64,000 nt of DNA from Virgisporangium aliadipatigenens. Its GTDB lineage: Bacteria > Actinomycetota > Actinomycetes > Mycobacteriales > Micromonosporaceae. The position numbers and the translations under genes were made by a program. The stretch's first letter is position 1. Every line of letters begins with the position of its first letter. The DNA lies in the NCBI RefSeq assembly GCF_016863615.1, contig NZ_BOPF01000025.1, forward strand, positions 1 through 64,000. The letters run 5' to 3'. Of the stretch, positions 14,617 to 23,022 are shown piece by piece. The notes under the pieces were generated by a model. It did no database searches. It worked only from the letters and a program-made list of their open reading frames with translations, and was not told the origin of the DNA.

Positions 14617-14789
14617 ACGTGCCCCTTCCGGTCACCGCCCACGATGTGCAAGACGGCACGGACCGGGGGAACCGTTGCAGCGTCGCCGAAGAATCTAGCC
14701 GGGGCCACAGCGCGTGCGTCGGCGGACGGGGGAGAAGTGCGCCCGGGAGCTACGCTGACAAGCCTTCCGATACGGGAGGTGAACGGGCG

Positions 14790-15425
14790 ATGGCCGGGCG
14801 TGGCGAGCCGTGGCCGTTCCGGGTGGTGCGGCGGGCCTGGCTCCCGTGCGCGATCGTCGGATTCGTCGCCGTCATGACGGTCGGCCCGGGCACCGGACTG
14901 TTCGCGTCGCCGCCGCATCCCCCGCCGGACGACCCGTGCGCGCTCGTTGCGGCCGACCTGCTGGCGCGGCTGGTGCCCGGTGCCCGCGTCGACGAACGCG
15001 TCGTGCGCACGGGGCGGTACACGACGTTCGCGGTGTGCGCGTTCCGCAGCGGCGAGGGCGCGCCGGCGGTGGGCCTGCTGTGGCTGCGGGTCGAGCGCCA
15101 CGGCGATCGCGGCGGTCAGGATCCCGGGCAGCACGCGCAGGACGGGTTCGCCCGGGGCAAGCGGGCCGAACTGGCCGGCGGCGTGCCGGTGTCGGACCTG
15201 CGGGGGTTGGGCGATTCGGCCTACGTGGCGGGTCCCTCCCCGGCCGGCGGCACGGTTTCGTCCTCGGGCGGCGGCCCGGGTTCGTCCCCGGTGGAGGTGA
15301 CCGTTCGGGTGTTGCGCGGGGATCTCACGCTCGCCGTGCGCTATCAGGCGGCGCCGAGCGAACCGGTTCTCGTGGCGGGTGGGGCCGTGGCGGCGGCCCG
15401 GGCCGCGCTGGAGCGGGTGCCGTGA
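14790..15425 (+). CDS. Membrane-anchored protein of unknown function, DUF3558-like
   Basis: The 211 residues start with a basic stretch and one membrane helix (about 19-37), then an outer domain opening with DPCALVAADLLARLVPG, which resembles the DUF3558 lipoprotein pattern. A low-complexity SSSGGGPGSS stretch follows. ATG 14790 has GGGAGGTGA upstream. It is coupled to the next small gene by a GTGA overlap. Function unknown. Confidence 0.7.
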   Translation: MAGRGEPWPFRVVRRAWLPCAIVGFVAVMTVGPGTGLFASPPHPPPDDPCALVAADLLARLVPGARVDERVVRTGRYTTFAVCAFRSGEGAPAVGLLWLRVERHGDRGGQDPGQHAQDGFARGKRAELAGGVPVSDLRGLGDSAYVAGPSPAGGTVSSSGGGPGSSPVEVTVRVLRGDLTLAVRYQAAPSEPVLVAGGAVAAARAALERVP

Positions 15426-15589
15426 AGCGGGCGTTCGGGTGGCTGGGGCTGCTGGCGTTGCTCGCCGGTGCGGCGCTGGTGGTGTGGCTGACGTTGATGC
15501 CCTGGTACTGGAGCCGTCCGGCCGAGGTGCCGCGGGCGCCGGAGACGACGGTGCCGGAGCTGACCGGGGCGCCGTTCACGTCCAAATAG
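15422..15589 (+). CDS. Small single-pass membrane protein
   Basis: This 55-residue peptide starts at GTG 15422, overlapping the stop of the previous gene. It has one strong hydrophobic helix (about 5-24) and a short Pro/Thr-rich outer tail. It may act with the preceding membrane-anchored protein. Its stop codon lies inside the first unit of a tandem repeat. Confidence 0.6.
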   Translation: MKRAFGWLGLLALLAGAALVVWLTLMPWYWSRPAEVPRAPETTVPELTGAPFTSK

Positions 15590-15680
15590 GACATTCGCGG
15601 TCGGCGCGTTTCCGGCTAACAAATAGGACATTCGCCGTGGGGCGTTTCCGGCTAAATAGGGACTTCTCGCCTAAGCTTGG
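15584..15680 (+). repeat. Tandem repeats upstream of the PAS kinase
   Basis: Units starting AAATAGGACATTCGC and ending GTTTCCGGCTAA lie at 15584-15620 and 15621-15653, with a third partial copy from 15654 (AAATAGGGACTTC). They fill the gap before the kinase and end at a -10-like TAAGCT (15672-15677) seven bases before its GTG, which suggests a leaderless start. The repeats look like binding sites for an activator or repressor. Confidence 0.6.
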
Positions 15681-15684
15681 CCCA

Positions 15685-16689
15685 GTGGAGGGGACGCTCG
15701 CCGCCGTCATGGGGCTCGTGCGCACCGGCCTGCTGGTGCTCGACCCGGACCGGCGGGTGACGGTCGCCAACGCGGCCGCCCGCGAACTTCTCGGCTGCGA
15801 CGACTGCGTCGGACGACCGTTCGCGGAGGTGGTCGGTCCGACGCTGGCGAACGCCGTGCGCGACGCCGGTTCCGGCCGCTGGTCGCCCCGGCACGGCGTG
15901 ATCGTCGAGTGGACCTGGCAGCCGCTGCCCGACGGCGGATACGGCTGCGCGCTGCGGGACGTGTCGCGCCGCCTCGCCGAGCGGGCCCGGCTGCGCCGCC
16001 AGAACCGCGCGCTCGCCGAGCTGGTCGCGATGAAGGCGGAGTTCGTCGCGGCGGTCTCGCACGAGCTGCGCACGCCGGTCACCTCGATCGCCGCCCTGGC
16101 CGAACTCCTGCGCGACGCGACCACCGGCCCCGAGGACCCGATGGCCGGCCCGCTCGAGGCGATCGACCGCAACTCCCGCCGCCTGCTGATCCTCATCGAG
16201 AACGTCACCGAGCTGGCCCGCATCGAGGGCGAGACCGCGCCGCCCCCGCCGGCCGTGGTGGACCTCGGCCAGCTGGTGCGCGAGGCGGTGCAGGGCTGGG
16301 CGGCGACGGCGAGCGACGCGGAGGTGAAGCTGTCGCTCGCGGTCGGTGAGCCGGCCGACGTCACCGGCGACCCGGAGCGGCTGCGGCGGCTGTGCGACGC
16401 GATGCTCGGCCTCGCGCTGGCCGCCGCCGGCCCCGGCGAACCGGTCGACGTCGCCGTGCGGCCCGGACCCGGCGAGCGCGTGCTCACCGTCCCGATCCGG
16501 GGCCGCGGGGCGGACCGCCTCTTCACCGGTGTCGCGGAACGCCACGACTCGACGGCGCTGATGCTGTGCCGCGCGATCGTGGCCCGGCACCGCGGCCGCT
16601 TCACGACCCGCACGGTCGCCGGTGCCACGGAACTGGTGGCGGTCCTGCCGAGTGCCTCCGCCGATCTTGCAGGTGTGGCGGCGACATAA
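15685..16689 (+). CDS. PAS-domain sensor histidine kinase with degenerate ATPase domain
   Basis: The 334-residue soluble protein has a PAS-like region (about 5-95), a HisKA helix with H126 (AVSHELRTP), and a C-terminal HATPase-like domain. In the last, the N-box reads LCDAMLGLAL and lacks the magnesium-binding Asn, and the glycine loops are worn. It may be a pseudokinase, a phosphatase or a regulator of the neighbouring kinases. GTG 15685 is chosen because of the leaderless promoter; ATG 15709 is possible. Confidence 0.78.
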   Translation: MEGTLAAVMGLVRTGLLVLDPDRRVTVANAAARELLGCDDCVGRPFAEVVGPTLANAVRDAGSGRWSPRHGVIVEWTWQPLPDGGYGCALRDVSRRLAERARLRRQNRALAELVAMKAEFVAAVSHELRTPVTSIAALAELLRDATTGPEDPMAGPLEAIDRNSRRLLILIENVTELARIEGETAPPPPAVVDLGQLVREAVQGWAATASDAEVKLSLAVGEPADVTGDPERLRRLCDAMLGLALAAAGPGEPVDVAVRPGPGERVLTVPIRGRGADRLFTGVAERHDSTALMLCRAIVARHRGRFTTRTVAGATELVAVLPSASADLAGVAAT

Positions 16690-16736
16690 CCGTCGCGGCC
16701 GGGGCGGGTCGGGCACCACAACTGCAAGATCGGCGG
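16658..16736. terminator. Large inverted repeat between convergent genes (GATCTTGC element)
   Basis: A 21-base arm at 16658-16678 and its inverted copy at 16716-16736 match at 20 positions, with a 37-base loop. It starts inside the kinase 3' end and ends before the response-regulator stop. The core GATCTTGC/GCAAGATC also appears in another convergent gap at 27.2-27.4 kb. It probably acts as a two-way terminator and may be a dispersed repeat. Confidence 0.7.
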
Positions 16737-16743
16737 GCGGGGG

Positions 16744-17118
16744 TCAGGCGTCGGTGTGGTCCAGCAGCGTGCGGATGCGCTCCAGCAGCACCGCGGGCTC
16801 GAACGGCTTCACCAGGTAATCGTCGGCGCCGGCGTCGAAGCCGGTGCTCACGTCCAGCCACTGGCCGTGCGAGGTGAGGATCAGCACCGGCATCAGCTCG
16901 GTGTCGCCGGAGCCGCGCAACGCCCGGCACACCTCGAGGCCGGTCATCCCGGGCATGCTCACGTCCAGGACGGCCAGGTCCGGATGTTCGCGCCGGGCGA
17001 CCTCCAGGGCGGTGGTGCCGTCGGCGCAGCTGAGCACCTCGTGCCCGGAGGAGTCGAGCAGGTATCCGAGCAGTTCGCGGATGGCGAGGTCGTCCTCCGC
17101 CACGAGCACCCTTGACAT
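16744..17118 (-). CDS. Single-domain response regulator
   Basis: A 124-residue CheY-like receiver with the acidic pair in VAEDD (8-10), phosphoacceptor D52 (VLDVSMPG), the conserved Thr/Ser switch (ILTSHG) and Lys in YLVKPF. It has no output domain, so it works by protein contact or as a phosphate relay. It is divergent from the kinase at 17207 and convergent with the PAS kinase, and is the likely partner of one or more kinases here. Confidence 0.9.
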   Translation of the reverse strand: MSRVLVAEDDLAIRELLGYLLDSSGHEVLSCADGTTALEVARREHPDLAVLDVSMPGMTGLEVCRALRGSGDTELMPVLILTSHGQWLDVSTGFDAGADDYLVKPFEPAVLLERIRTLLDHTDA

Positions 17119-17206
17119 CGTTCCACCCCGCCCATGTATATGACGAAATTTCAGACTAAAGGGTATCGTGGGGAACGGCGGGACGGACCCCGAGGAGGCC
17201 GGCACG

Positions 17207-17998
17207 ATGACCGATGAGCCTCTCGACACCCTGCGCTCGGAGTTTCTGCGCCTGATCTCGCACGAGCTGCGCACCCCGCTGACGGGCATCCGTGGCTACA
17301 CCGACCTGCTCGGCAGCGAACGCACCGGGCCGCTCAACGACGTTCAGCGGCAGATGCTGGCCATGATCGGATTTTGCGTGCACCGGCTCGACAGCCTCGT
17401 CGAGGACCTGCTCGTGCTGGCCAGCATCGACGCCGGACTCTTCGGCCTGGTGCTCGAACCGGTCGAACCGACCCTCCTGTGCGACCGCGTCCTGAAGAGC
17501 TACGCGCCCGGCCGGGTGGTGCTGCGCGCCGAGTACGCCGACGGGCTGCCCGTGCTCGACGCCGACCCCCGCCAACTCGAACGCCTCCTCGTCGACCTGC
17601 TCGACAACGCCGTGCGGCACAGCCCCGAGGGTGGCACGGTGCTGCTGCGCGTCGAACCGGAACGCAAGGGCCTGCGGATCGCCGTGACGGCCGACGGCGG
17701 CGGCACGCCCCGCGACGACTCCGGCGGCCTGCTCGCGCACTACCTGCACGAGGCGGCCACCGGCGAGGCGCACGCCGCCGGCCGCCGCGACACCGGCGAC
17801 GCCGCGCGGGGGCTGGGGCTCACGGTCGTGCGCGCCATCGCCGACCACCACGGCGGAACGCTCACCGCGCACACCGAGGGCGCCCGCGTCACGGTCGCCG
17901 TCAGCCTGCCCGTGCACCCACCGGCCGGCGGCCGCACGGTCATGCGCCACGAACGCCCGCGAACCGACCGGCCGAGAGAATGGCAGGTTCAGCCATGA
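17207..17998 (+). CDS. Soluble histidine kinase
   Basis: From ATG 17207 (GAGGAGG upstream) the product has 263 residues: HisKA with H19 (LISHELRTPLTG), N-box LLDNAVRHSPEGG, a weak G1 (ADGGG) and G2 (GLGLTVVRAI). There is no sensor domain, so the signal must come from partner proteins. A GTG at 17168 would add 13 residues. It is coupled to the following kinase by an ATGA overlap. Confidence 0.85.
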   Translation: MTDEPLDTLRSEFLRLISHELRTPLTGIRGYTDLLGSERTGPLNDVQRQMLAMIGFCVHRLDSLVEDLLVLASIDAGLFGLVLEPVEPTLLCDRVLKSYAPGRVVLRAEYADGLPVLDADPRQLERLLVDLLDNAVRHSPEGGTVLLRVEPERKGLRIAVTADGGGTPRDDSGGLLAHYLHEAATGEAHAAGRRDTGDAARGLGLTVVRAIADHHGGTLTAHTEGARVTVAVSLPVHPPAGGRTVMRHERPRTDRPREWQVQP

Positions 17999-20136
17999 GA
18001 GTGACCCGTTGGCTGCGTGGCGCCGCGCTCGCGGCGGCCGTTCTCGTCGCCGGGATGCTCGTCACCGGCACCGTCACGGCGCTGCTGGCCCTCAAGGAGC
18101 GCGAGGCCGCCGACGACGCCATGGACCGCCAGACCGGCCTCGCCGCCGCCGAACTCCAGTCCGAGGTACACCGCTACCTGGACACCGTCGAGACGATCGC
18201 CGCCGCGCTCGGCTCGCACGCCGAGGTGACCGCGGCCGGGTTCGCCAAGGTGACCGACGGGGTGCCCCGGCAGAACCTGCCCGGCGCCGTGGCGATCACG
18301 TACGTGGTGCCGGCGACCGACGACCGGGTGCCCGCCGTGCGTCAGGCGTGGGGGCTGCCGGCGCAGGCGCTGGGCAGCGGACCGGAGCACCTGATGGGCG
18401 TGCTGATCAGGCAGCTGGACGGGCGGCCGACGCCGCCCGGCGGCAAGGATCTCGGTGCCGAGCCGGAGCTCAACGACGTTCTCCGGGAAGCGCAGAAGCG
18501 GGGCGGACCCGCCGCGTCGACCGCGGACGTCCTCGCCGACGACGCCACCCTGCCCCGCGGGCAGCAACAGCTCGCGATCAGCCTGGCCACCCCGGTCCGG
18601 GGCATCGACGGCGCGCCGCGCGGCTGGGTCCTGCTGGCGCTGCGCGGACAGGGGCTCTTCGCGGCGGTGCTGGAGCGCACGCTGCACCCGGGCGTGAGCG
18701 CCACCCTGTCGGCCGCCGCACCCGACGGCGAGCTGCTGCCGGTCGCGGCCGTCAACCTGCCCACCGCCGCGCGGGAACCGTTGCGCGACCGGGCCTTCGT
18801 CCAGGTGGCGCAGCGGCAGTGGCGGCTGGACCTGCTCGCCGACCCGCGCCTGATCCCCGGCGGCCACACCGACCGCCCGCTGGCCACCGCGCTCCTGGGC
18901 ACCCTGCTGAGCGTGCTCTTCGCCGTCCTGGTCCACGTGTTGAGCACCCGCCGGGCCCGCGCCCTGGCCGAGGTCCACGCGGCCACCGCCGGGCTGCGGG
19001 CCGCGGAGGCGGACGCCAGGCATCACGCCGCCCTGCACGACGCCGTGTGGAACGCCGTGAGCGAAGGCGTCAGCGTCGTCGCGTCCGACGGGACGTTCCT
19101 CCTGCACAACCCCGCGGCGCGGCAGATCCTCGGCGGCGCGGCCGACGCCGGACACGTCGCCGACTGGCCGGCGCACCACGGCGTGTTCAAACCCGACCAG
19201 GTGACGCCGTTCCCGGTCGAGGAACTCCCGATGATGCGCGCGCTGCGCGGCGAGGACGCCGACGGCGTGGAGATGTTCGTCAAGAACCCGCACCGCCCCG
19301 ACGGCGTGCTGCTGAGCGCCAGCGGCCGCCCCCTCGAACTCCCCGACGGCCGGCGCGGCGCCGTCGCCGTCTTCCACGACGTGACCGAGGTGCGGCGGTA
19401 CCAGTCGGACCTGGCGGAGTTCGCGGCGGTGGTGGCGCACGACCTGAAGAGCCCGCTGACGGCGATCACCGGCTACGCGTCCGTGGCCGCCGACGCCCTG
19501 CAGAGCGACCTGCCCAGCGCGGCCGAGACGGCGCGCACCTCGGTCGGCCGGGTCCGCCACGGCGCACTGCGGATGCGGCAGCTCATCGACGACCTGCTCG
19601 CCTACACGACCGCCCGGGACGCGCCGCTGCACCTGCGCACCCTCGACCTGACCGAGCTGATCAGCAGCGTGGTCGAACAGCACACCGTCGCCCTAGCCGC
19701 GGCCGACCGTCCGGCGCCGCTGATCCGGGTCGGGCCGCTGCCGCGGATGACCGTCGACCCGGGGCTGCTGCGCCACGTCGTCGACAACCTCGTCGGCAAC
19801 GCGGTCAAGTACACCCCGCCGGGACGGCCCGCCGAGATCGAGATCAGCGCGACCGAGTCACCCGGGCAGGTGACGATCGCCTTCGAGGATCGCGGGATCG
19901 GCATCCCGGACAGCCACAAGTCGCACGTCTTCGAGTCGTTCTACCGGGTGCGCCCGACCGAGTACGGCGGCACCGGGCTGGGGCTGGCGATCTGCCGCCG
20001 CATCATCGAACGCCACGGCGGCTCCATCGCCGTCGAGGACCACGCCGGCGGCGGCACCCGGTTCCTCGTGACGCTGCCCCGGACGGTCCCGTCGCTCGCC
20101 GAAGCCGGTGTGCCGCAACGGGAATCGGTGAGCTAG
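17995..20136 (+). CDS. CHASE-PAS hybrid-sensor histidine kinase
   Basis: The 713-residue membrane kinase has a first helix (about 10-33), an extracellular CHASE-like domain (about 45-290), a second helix (about 298-318), a PAS domain (about 345-460), HisKA with H482 (VVAHDLKSP), N-box VGNAVKYTPPG, G1 DRGIGIP, F-box and G2 GTGLGLAICRR. It therefore senses a small outside molecule and is catalytically intact. Its ATG overlaps the stop of the upstream kinase; the intact enzyme may phosphorylate the stand-alone receiver. Confidence 0.9.
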   Translation: MRVTRWLRGAALAAAVLVAGMLVTGTVTALLALKEREAADDAMDRQTGLAAAELQSEVHRYLDTVETIAAALGSHAEVTAAGFAKVTDGVPRQNLPGAVAITYVVPATDDRVPAVRQAWGLPAQALGSGPEHLMGVLIRQLDGRPTPPGGKDLGAEPELNDVLREAQKRGGPAASTADVLADDATLPRGQQQLAISLATPVRGIDGAPRGWVLLALRGQGLFAAVLERTLHPGVSATLSAAAPDGELLPVAAVNLPTAAREPLRDRAFVQVAQRQWRLDLLADPRLIPGGHTDRPLATALLGTLLSVLFAVLVHVLSTRRARALAEVHAATAGLRAAEADARHHAALHDAVWNAVSEGVSVVASDGTFLLHNPAARQILGGAADAGHVADWPAHHGVFKPDQVTPFPVEELPMMRALRGEDADGVEMFVKNPHRPDGVLLSASGRPLELPDGRRGAVAVFHDVTEVRRYQSDLAEFAAVVAHDLKSPLTAITGYASVAADALQSDLPSAAETARTSVGRVRHGALRMRQLIDDLLAYTTARDAPLHLRTLDLTELISSVVEQHTVALAAADRPAPLIRVGPLPRMTVDPGLLRHVVDNLVGNAVKYTPPGRPAEIEISATESPGQVTIAFEDRGIGIPDSHKSHVFESFYRVRPTEYGGTGLGLAICRRIIERHGGSIAVEDHAGGGTRFLVTLPRTVPSLAEAGVPQRESVS

Positions 20137-20270
20137 GGGACTGCCACGACCACCGTGATGCGCAGCGGCGGTTCGGGTGCCCGCAGATCGGCTGTCCTGG
20201 ATGGACGGTCGGGCGGGGTCGAGGCCGCCGCGCAGGCCGCCAGCGTGAGCACTATGAGGATGCGTCGCAT
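20133..20270 (-). CDS. Tiny predicted lipoprotein
   Basis: This 45-residue peptide starts at ATG 20270 with GGGAG eight bases upstream. It has a basic N-terminus, a short hydrophobic run and a lipobox (LTLAAC), leaving about 33 mature residues rich in Pro, Arg and Val. Its end overlaps the kinase stop by four bases. Small size makes it uncertain; the good ribosome binding site and lipobox argue for it. Confidence 0.45.
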   Translation of the reverse strand: MRRILIVLTLAACAAASTPPDRPSRTADLRAPEPPLRITVVVAVP

Positions 20271-20392
20271 CTGACAACTCCCGGGTGGTGGCTGATCTCG
20301 CACCTGGTTCGTCTCCCGTGGCCGGGCGGATGGGCGCCCCGGTATGTCAGAATCGCGTCCGGTTGCGGACGAACGATGTCGGGAGGCAGCGA

Positions 20393-20794
20393 ATGCTGGC
20401 CGTGAGCAGCTACGCGCGGGACTACATCGAGGGCCGTCGGGCACGGTTCGACGAGGACGTGGCCGCGTTCCGCGCGGCGGGTGTCGACGACGCCGCGTTC
20501 GAGGCGGTGTACTTCAACAACCTGGTCCTGGCGCTGGAACTGTCGTTCGTGCACCGGCTGCGGGCGCTGGAGAAGCAGGACGGCAACGCGCTCAACGAGG
20601 TGCGGCTGCTCGCGCACTCGTTGCTGCACCACGGCGGCCGCCTGGTCGAGGACCGGCAGATCACCCTGGACCCGGCGAAGACGGTGCTCGGCTACGCGGT
20701 CGGCGACGAGATCGCGGTGCGGGAGGCCGACTTCGTGCGGCTGTGCAAGGCGTTCTTCGCCGAGATCGAGGCGCGGTACATCCCCGCGGAGTGA
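20393..20794 (+). CDS. Hypothetical helical protein
   Basis: The 133-residue cytoplasmic protein starts at ATG 20393 with GGGAGG eight bases upstream. It is mostly helical, rich in charged residues and Leu ([29 protein letters not shown]), with no cofactor motif I recognise. It stands alone between the kinase cluster and a convergent pentapeptide-type gene. Function unknown. Confidence 0.7.
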   Translation: MLAVSSYARDYIEGRRARFDEDVAAFRAAGVDDAAFEAVYFNNLVLALELSFVHRLRALEKQDGNALNEVRLLAHSLLHHGGRLVEDRQITLDPAKTVLGYAVGDEIAVREADFVRLCKAFFAEIEARYIPAE

Positions 20795-20858
20795 GGCTCC
20801 TGTTCGTCACGGCGCCGCGTCGGCCCGCTTCAGCGGCGTCGCGTCGGGCTGATCTGCC

Positions 20859-22106
20859 TCAGCGGCTCAGCTGGCGGGTGAGGCCGGCGACGACGGCCGT
20901 GGTCAGGATCCAGCCGGAGATCACCAGCAGCGCCGATACCCAGGCCGTCGTGCCGCTCGGCCGCCAGGTGTCGTCCCGGCCCAGGTTGATGACCGGCAGC
21001 AGCAGGTCGAGGGCGAGCAGCGGCGGCTCCTTCTCGCGGCGCAGCGCCAGCGTGCCCAGGCCCCACAGCCCGGCCAGCCACAGGGCCGCGTACCAGGTGC
21101 GGTAGCCGTATCCCACCAGCGCGTCGGCGACGTACCCGGCGGCCCGCCCGGCCGGGCCGAGCGTGGCGCGGTGACGGCGGTTGCGCGCCAGCAGCACGCG
21201 GCGGGCGTCGGCGTCCCGACCGCTGCGCCGGTAGAAGTCGGCGAGCTGTTCGTAGGGCTGCGGCACGAACCCGACGCTCTCCCGCCGCAGCCACTCCAGC
21301 CGGGTGCGCACGGACACCTCCTGGTCCGGTGCCGGAGCCCCGCGCGGCGCCGGCCTACGGCCGATCAGCATCCGGTAGCGGCAGCCGATGAGGTCCACTG
21401 TGGACGGCCACGTGTCGGGGTCGTCGAACAGGGTGTCGGCGTCGAGGCCGGCGAGCTGCAGGCGCCCCTGCGGCGGCGCGGCGAACGTCAGCCAGACGCT
21501 GCCGGCCCGCGCCCCGCCGAGGTGCAGCGCGGCGACCTGATCGTCGGCGCGCAGCGTCGCCCCCATGAAGTTGAGCTGGTTGTCCACGCGGGCGTGCAGG
21601 AGCGCGACGCCCCCGTCGGCCGTGAACCCGTACCGCGCCAACAGGCTGCCGGCGACCGCGATCCGCTCGGCGACGAGCGCGAGCCCGTTCGTCTCCGCCG
21701 GGCGCACGGTGATCGTGGTGCCGTCGAGGTCGGCGTCGCCGCCGATCTGCGCCGCCGACAGCACCACCGGCCCGGTGACGGTGCAGTCGCGCAGCCGCAG
21801 GTCGCCGCGCAGTTCGAGGAGGCGCGCGTTCAGGCCGGGCAGCGTGCAGCCGCTGAGCAGCAGGTTGGGCGCGCGGGCCTCGGACAGCTCCGGCGCCTCC
21901 GCGAACACACAGTCCACAATGGACACCGGCGCCGTGATCTCGGCGTGGCGCAGATCGAGCCGGCCGGTGATGCGGGCGTTGCGCAGGCGCAGGGCCGCGC
22001 GCGGGCGGGCCTCACCGGTCAGCAGCTCGGCGAGCAGGTCGGCGGGCACCGGGCCACCGAGGTCGATGTCCGCCCCGCGGGCGAAGGCGTCGCGGACGTT
22101 GCGCAT
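20859..22106 (-). CDS. Membrane-associated beta-helix protein (often annotated oxidoreductase)
   Basis: The 415 residues start with a right-handed beta-helix-like region (about 35-230) of short repeated strands (ARITGRLDLR, LRDCTVTGPV), then a helical middle and two to three membrane helices at the C-terminus (about 325-410). Related proteins in Streptomyces are called membrane-associated oxidoreductases without strong evidence; I see no cofactor motif. The beta-helix should face the cytoplasm. Two GTCCANNNTGGAC palindromes lie in the gene (21393, 21912). Confidence 0.75.
   Translation of the reverse strand: MRNVRDAFARGADIDLGGPVPADLLAELLTGEARPRAALRLRNARITGRLDLRHAEITAPVSIVDCVFAEAPELSEARAPNLLLSGCTLPGLNARLLELRGDLRLRDCTVTGPVVLSAAQIGGDADLDGTTITVRPAETNGLALVAERIAVAGSLLARYGFTADGGVALLHARVDNQLNFMGATLRADDQVAALHLGGARAGSVWLTFAAPPQGRLQLAGLDADTLFDDPDTWPSTVDLIGCRYRMLIGRRPAPRGAPAPDQEVSVRTRLEWLRRESVGFVPQPYEQLADFYRRSGRDADARRVLLARNRRHRATLGPAGRAAGYVADALVGYGYRTWYAALWLAGLWGLGTLALRREKEPPLLALDLLLPVINLGRDDTWRPSGTTAWVSALLVISGWILTTAVVAGLTRQLSR
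21393..21405. repeat. Example of the dispersed palindrome GTCCANNNTGGAC
   Basis: GTCCACTGTGGAC here is one of eight exact GTCCANNNTGGAC copies in the window; the others start at 21912, 22825, 29493, 45609, 46065, 49649 and 51670. Four more have one end mismatch (11187, 30024, 43344, 58297). Nearly all lie inside genes. Confidence 0.85.
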
Positions 22107-22138
22107 GAACGCATCAAAGCAGACCGCTCAAAGCACGT

Positions 22139-22194
22139 TTCACGGCAGGGCGGCTCGCTTCACGGCAGGGCGGCTCGCTTCACGGCAGGGTGGC
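22139..22194. repeat. 20-base tandem repeats at the hydrolase 3' end
   Basis: TTCACGGCAGGGCGGCTCGC occurs at 22139-22158 and 22159-22178, with a partial third copy at 22179-22194 that contains the hydrolase stop codon. It looks like a recent slippage expansion of the gene's own end. Confidence 0.8.
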
Positions 22195-23022
22195 GATGAT
22201 GCGGGCCACCTCGTCCGGGCGGGCCAGGTGCGGGAAGTGGCCGCTGCCGGGCAGTTCCGTCAGCCGCGCCTCCGGCACCTGCGCCAGGAGCCAGTCCCGG
22301 TAGGATCCGGCGAGCGGGCCGCCGCTGACGTGGTGGTACGGCACGCCGTTCGCCCGGACGGCCGCCAGTTCGGCCGCGCGCTGCCGGGTCAGTTCGGCCG
22401 CGTCGGTGTCGAACAGCTCGGACCAGTACCCGAGGAACAGCTCCTGCCGGGGCGTGGTGGCCGTGCCGACCAGCGCGCGGGCGTCGGGCGGCAGGGCGTC
22501 CAGGCCCATGCCGGCGCGCAGCCGTTCCCACACCCGCAGGTACCCGGGGCCGCGCAGCTCCGGTTCGGCCCGCCGCAACACGTCGAGGAACGCCCCGGGC
22601 AGCAGCGGCTGGTCGATGTTCACGACGGCGCTGGTCGGATAGGCGGCGGCGTAGACGCTCGCGAGCACACCCCCGAGCGAGTGCCCCACCAGCACCGGCG
22701 CGGTCAACGCCCGTTCCCGCACCGCGCTGTGCACGACGGCCGCCACGTCAGCGGCCCGGTACGTGTCGCGGCGCGGCGACTCCCCGTGCCCCGGCAGGTC
22801 GAAGGCGACCACCCGCCGGTCGGGGTCCACAGTGGACAGCGCGGCGCGCACCGGCCCCCACTGCCGCCGATCGAACGTCAACCCGTGCAACAGCACCACG
22901 GGAGCCCGTTCATCGGACGAGCCGGAGGCGGTGACGCCAAGAGATTCGTTCACACGGAAAATCCGTAACCCAGGGTGGAACATCCCGTACGTGACCCGGG
23001 CCACCAAAGGCGCACGCCTCAT
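22180..23022 (-). CDS. Alpha/beta-fold hydrolase
   Basis: From ATG 23022 the product has 280 residues with HGLTFDRRQW (oxyanion region), the nucleophile elbow VGHSLGG, and a C-terminal SGHFPH carrying the catalytic His. The family covers esterases, haloperoxidase-like enzymes and lactonases; the substrate is not known. ATG 23022 overlaps the stop of the AAA ATPase gene (ATGA). A GTG at 22953 gives a more typical N-terminus and the DNA between is unusually AT-rich, so the start is uncertain. Confidence 0.82.
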   Translation of the reverse strand: MRRAPLVARVTYGMFHPGLRIFRVNESLGVTASGSSDERAPVVLLHGLTFDRRQWGPVRAALSTVDPDRRVVAFDLPGHGESPRRDTYRAADVAAVVHSAVRERALTAPVLVGHSLGGVLASVYAAAYPTSAVVNIDQPLLPGAFLDVLRRAEPELRGPGYLRVWERLRAGMGLDALPPDARALVGTATTPRQELFLGYWSELFDTDAAELTRQRAAELAAVRANGVPYHHVSGGPLAGSYRDWLLAQVPEARLTELPGSGHFPHLARPDEVARIIATLP

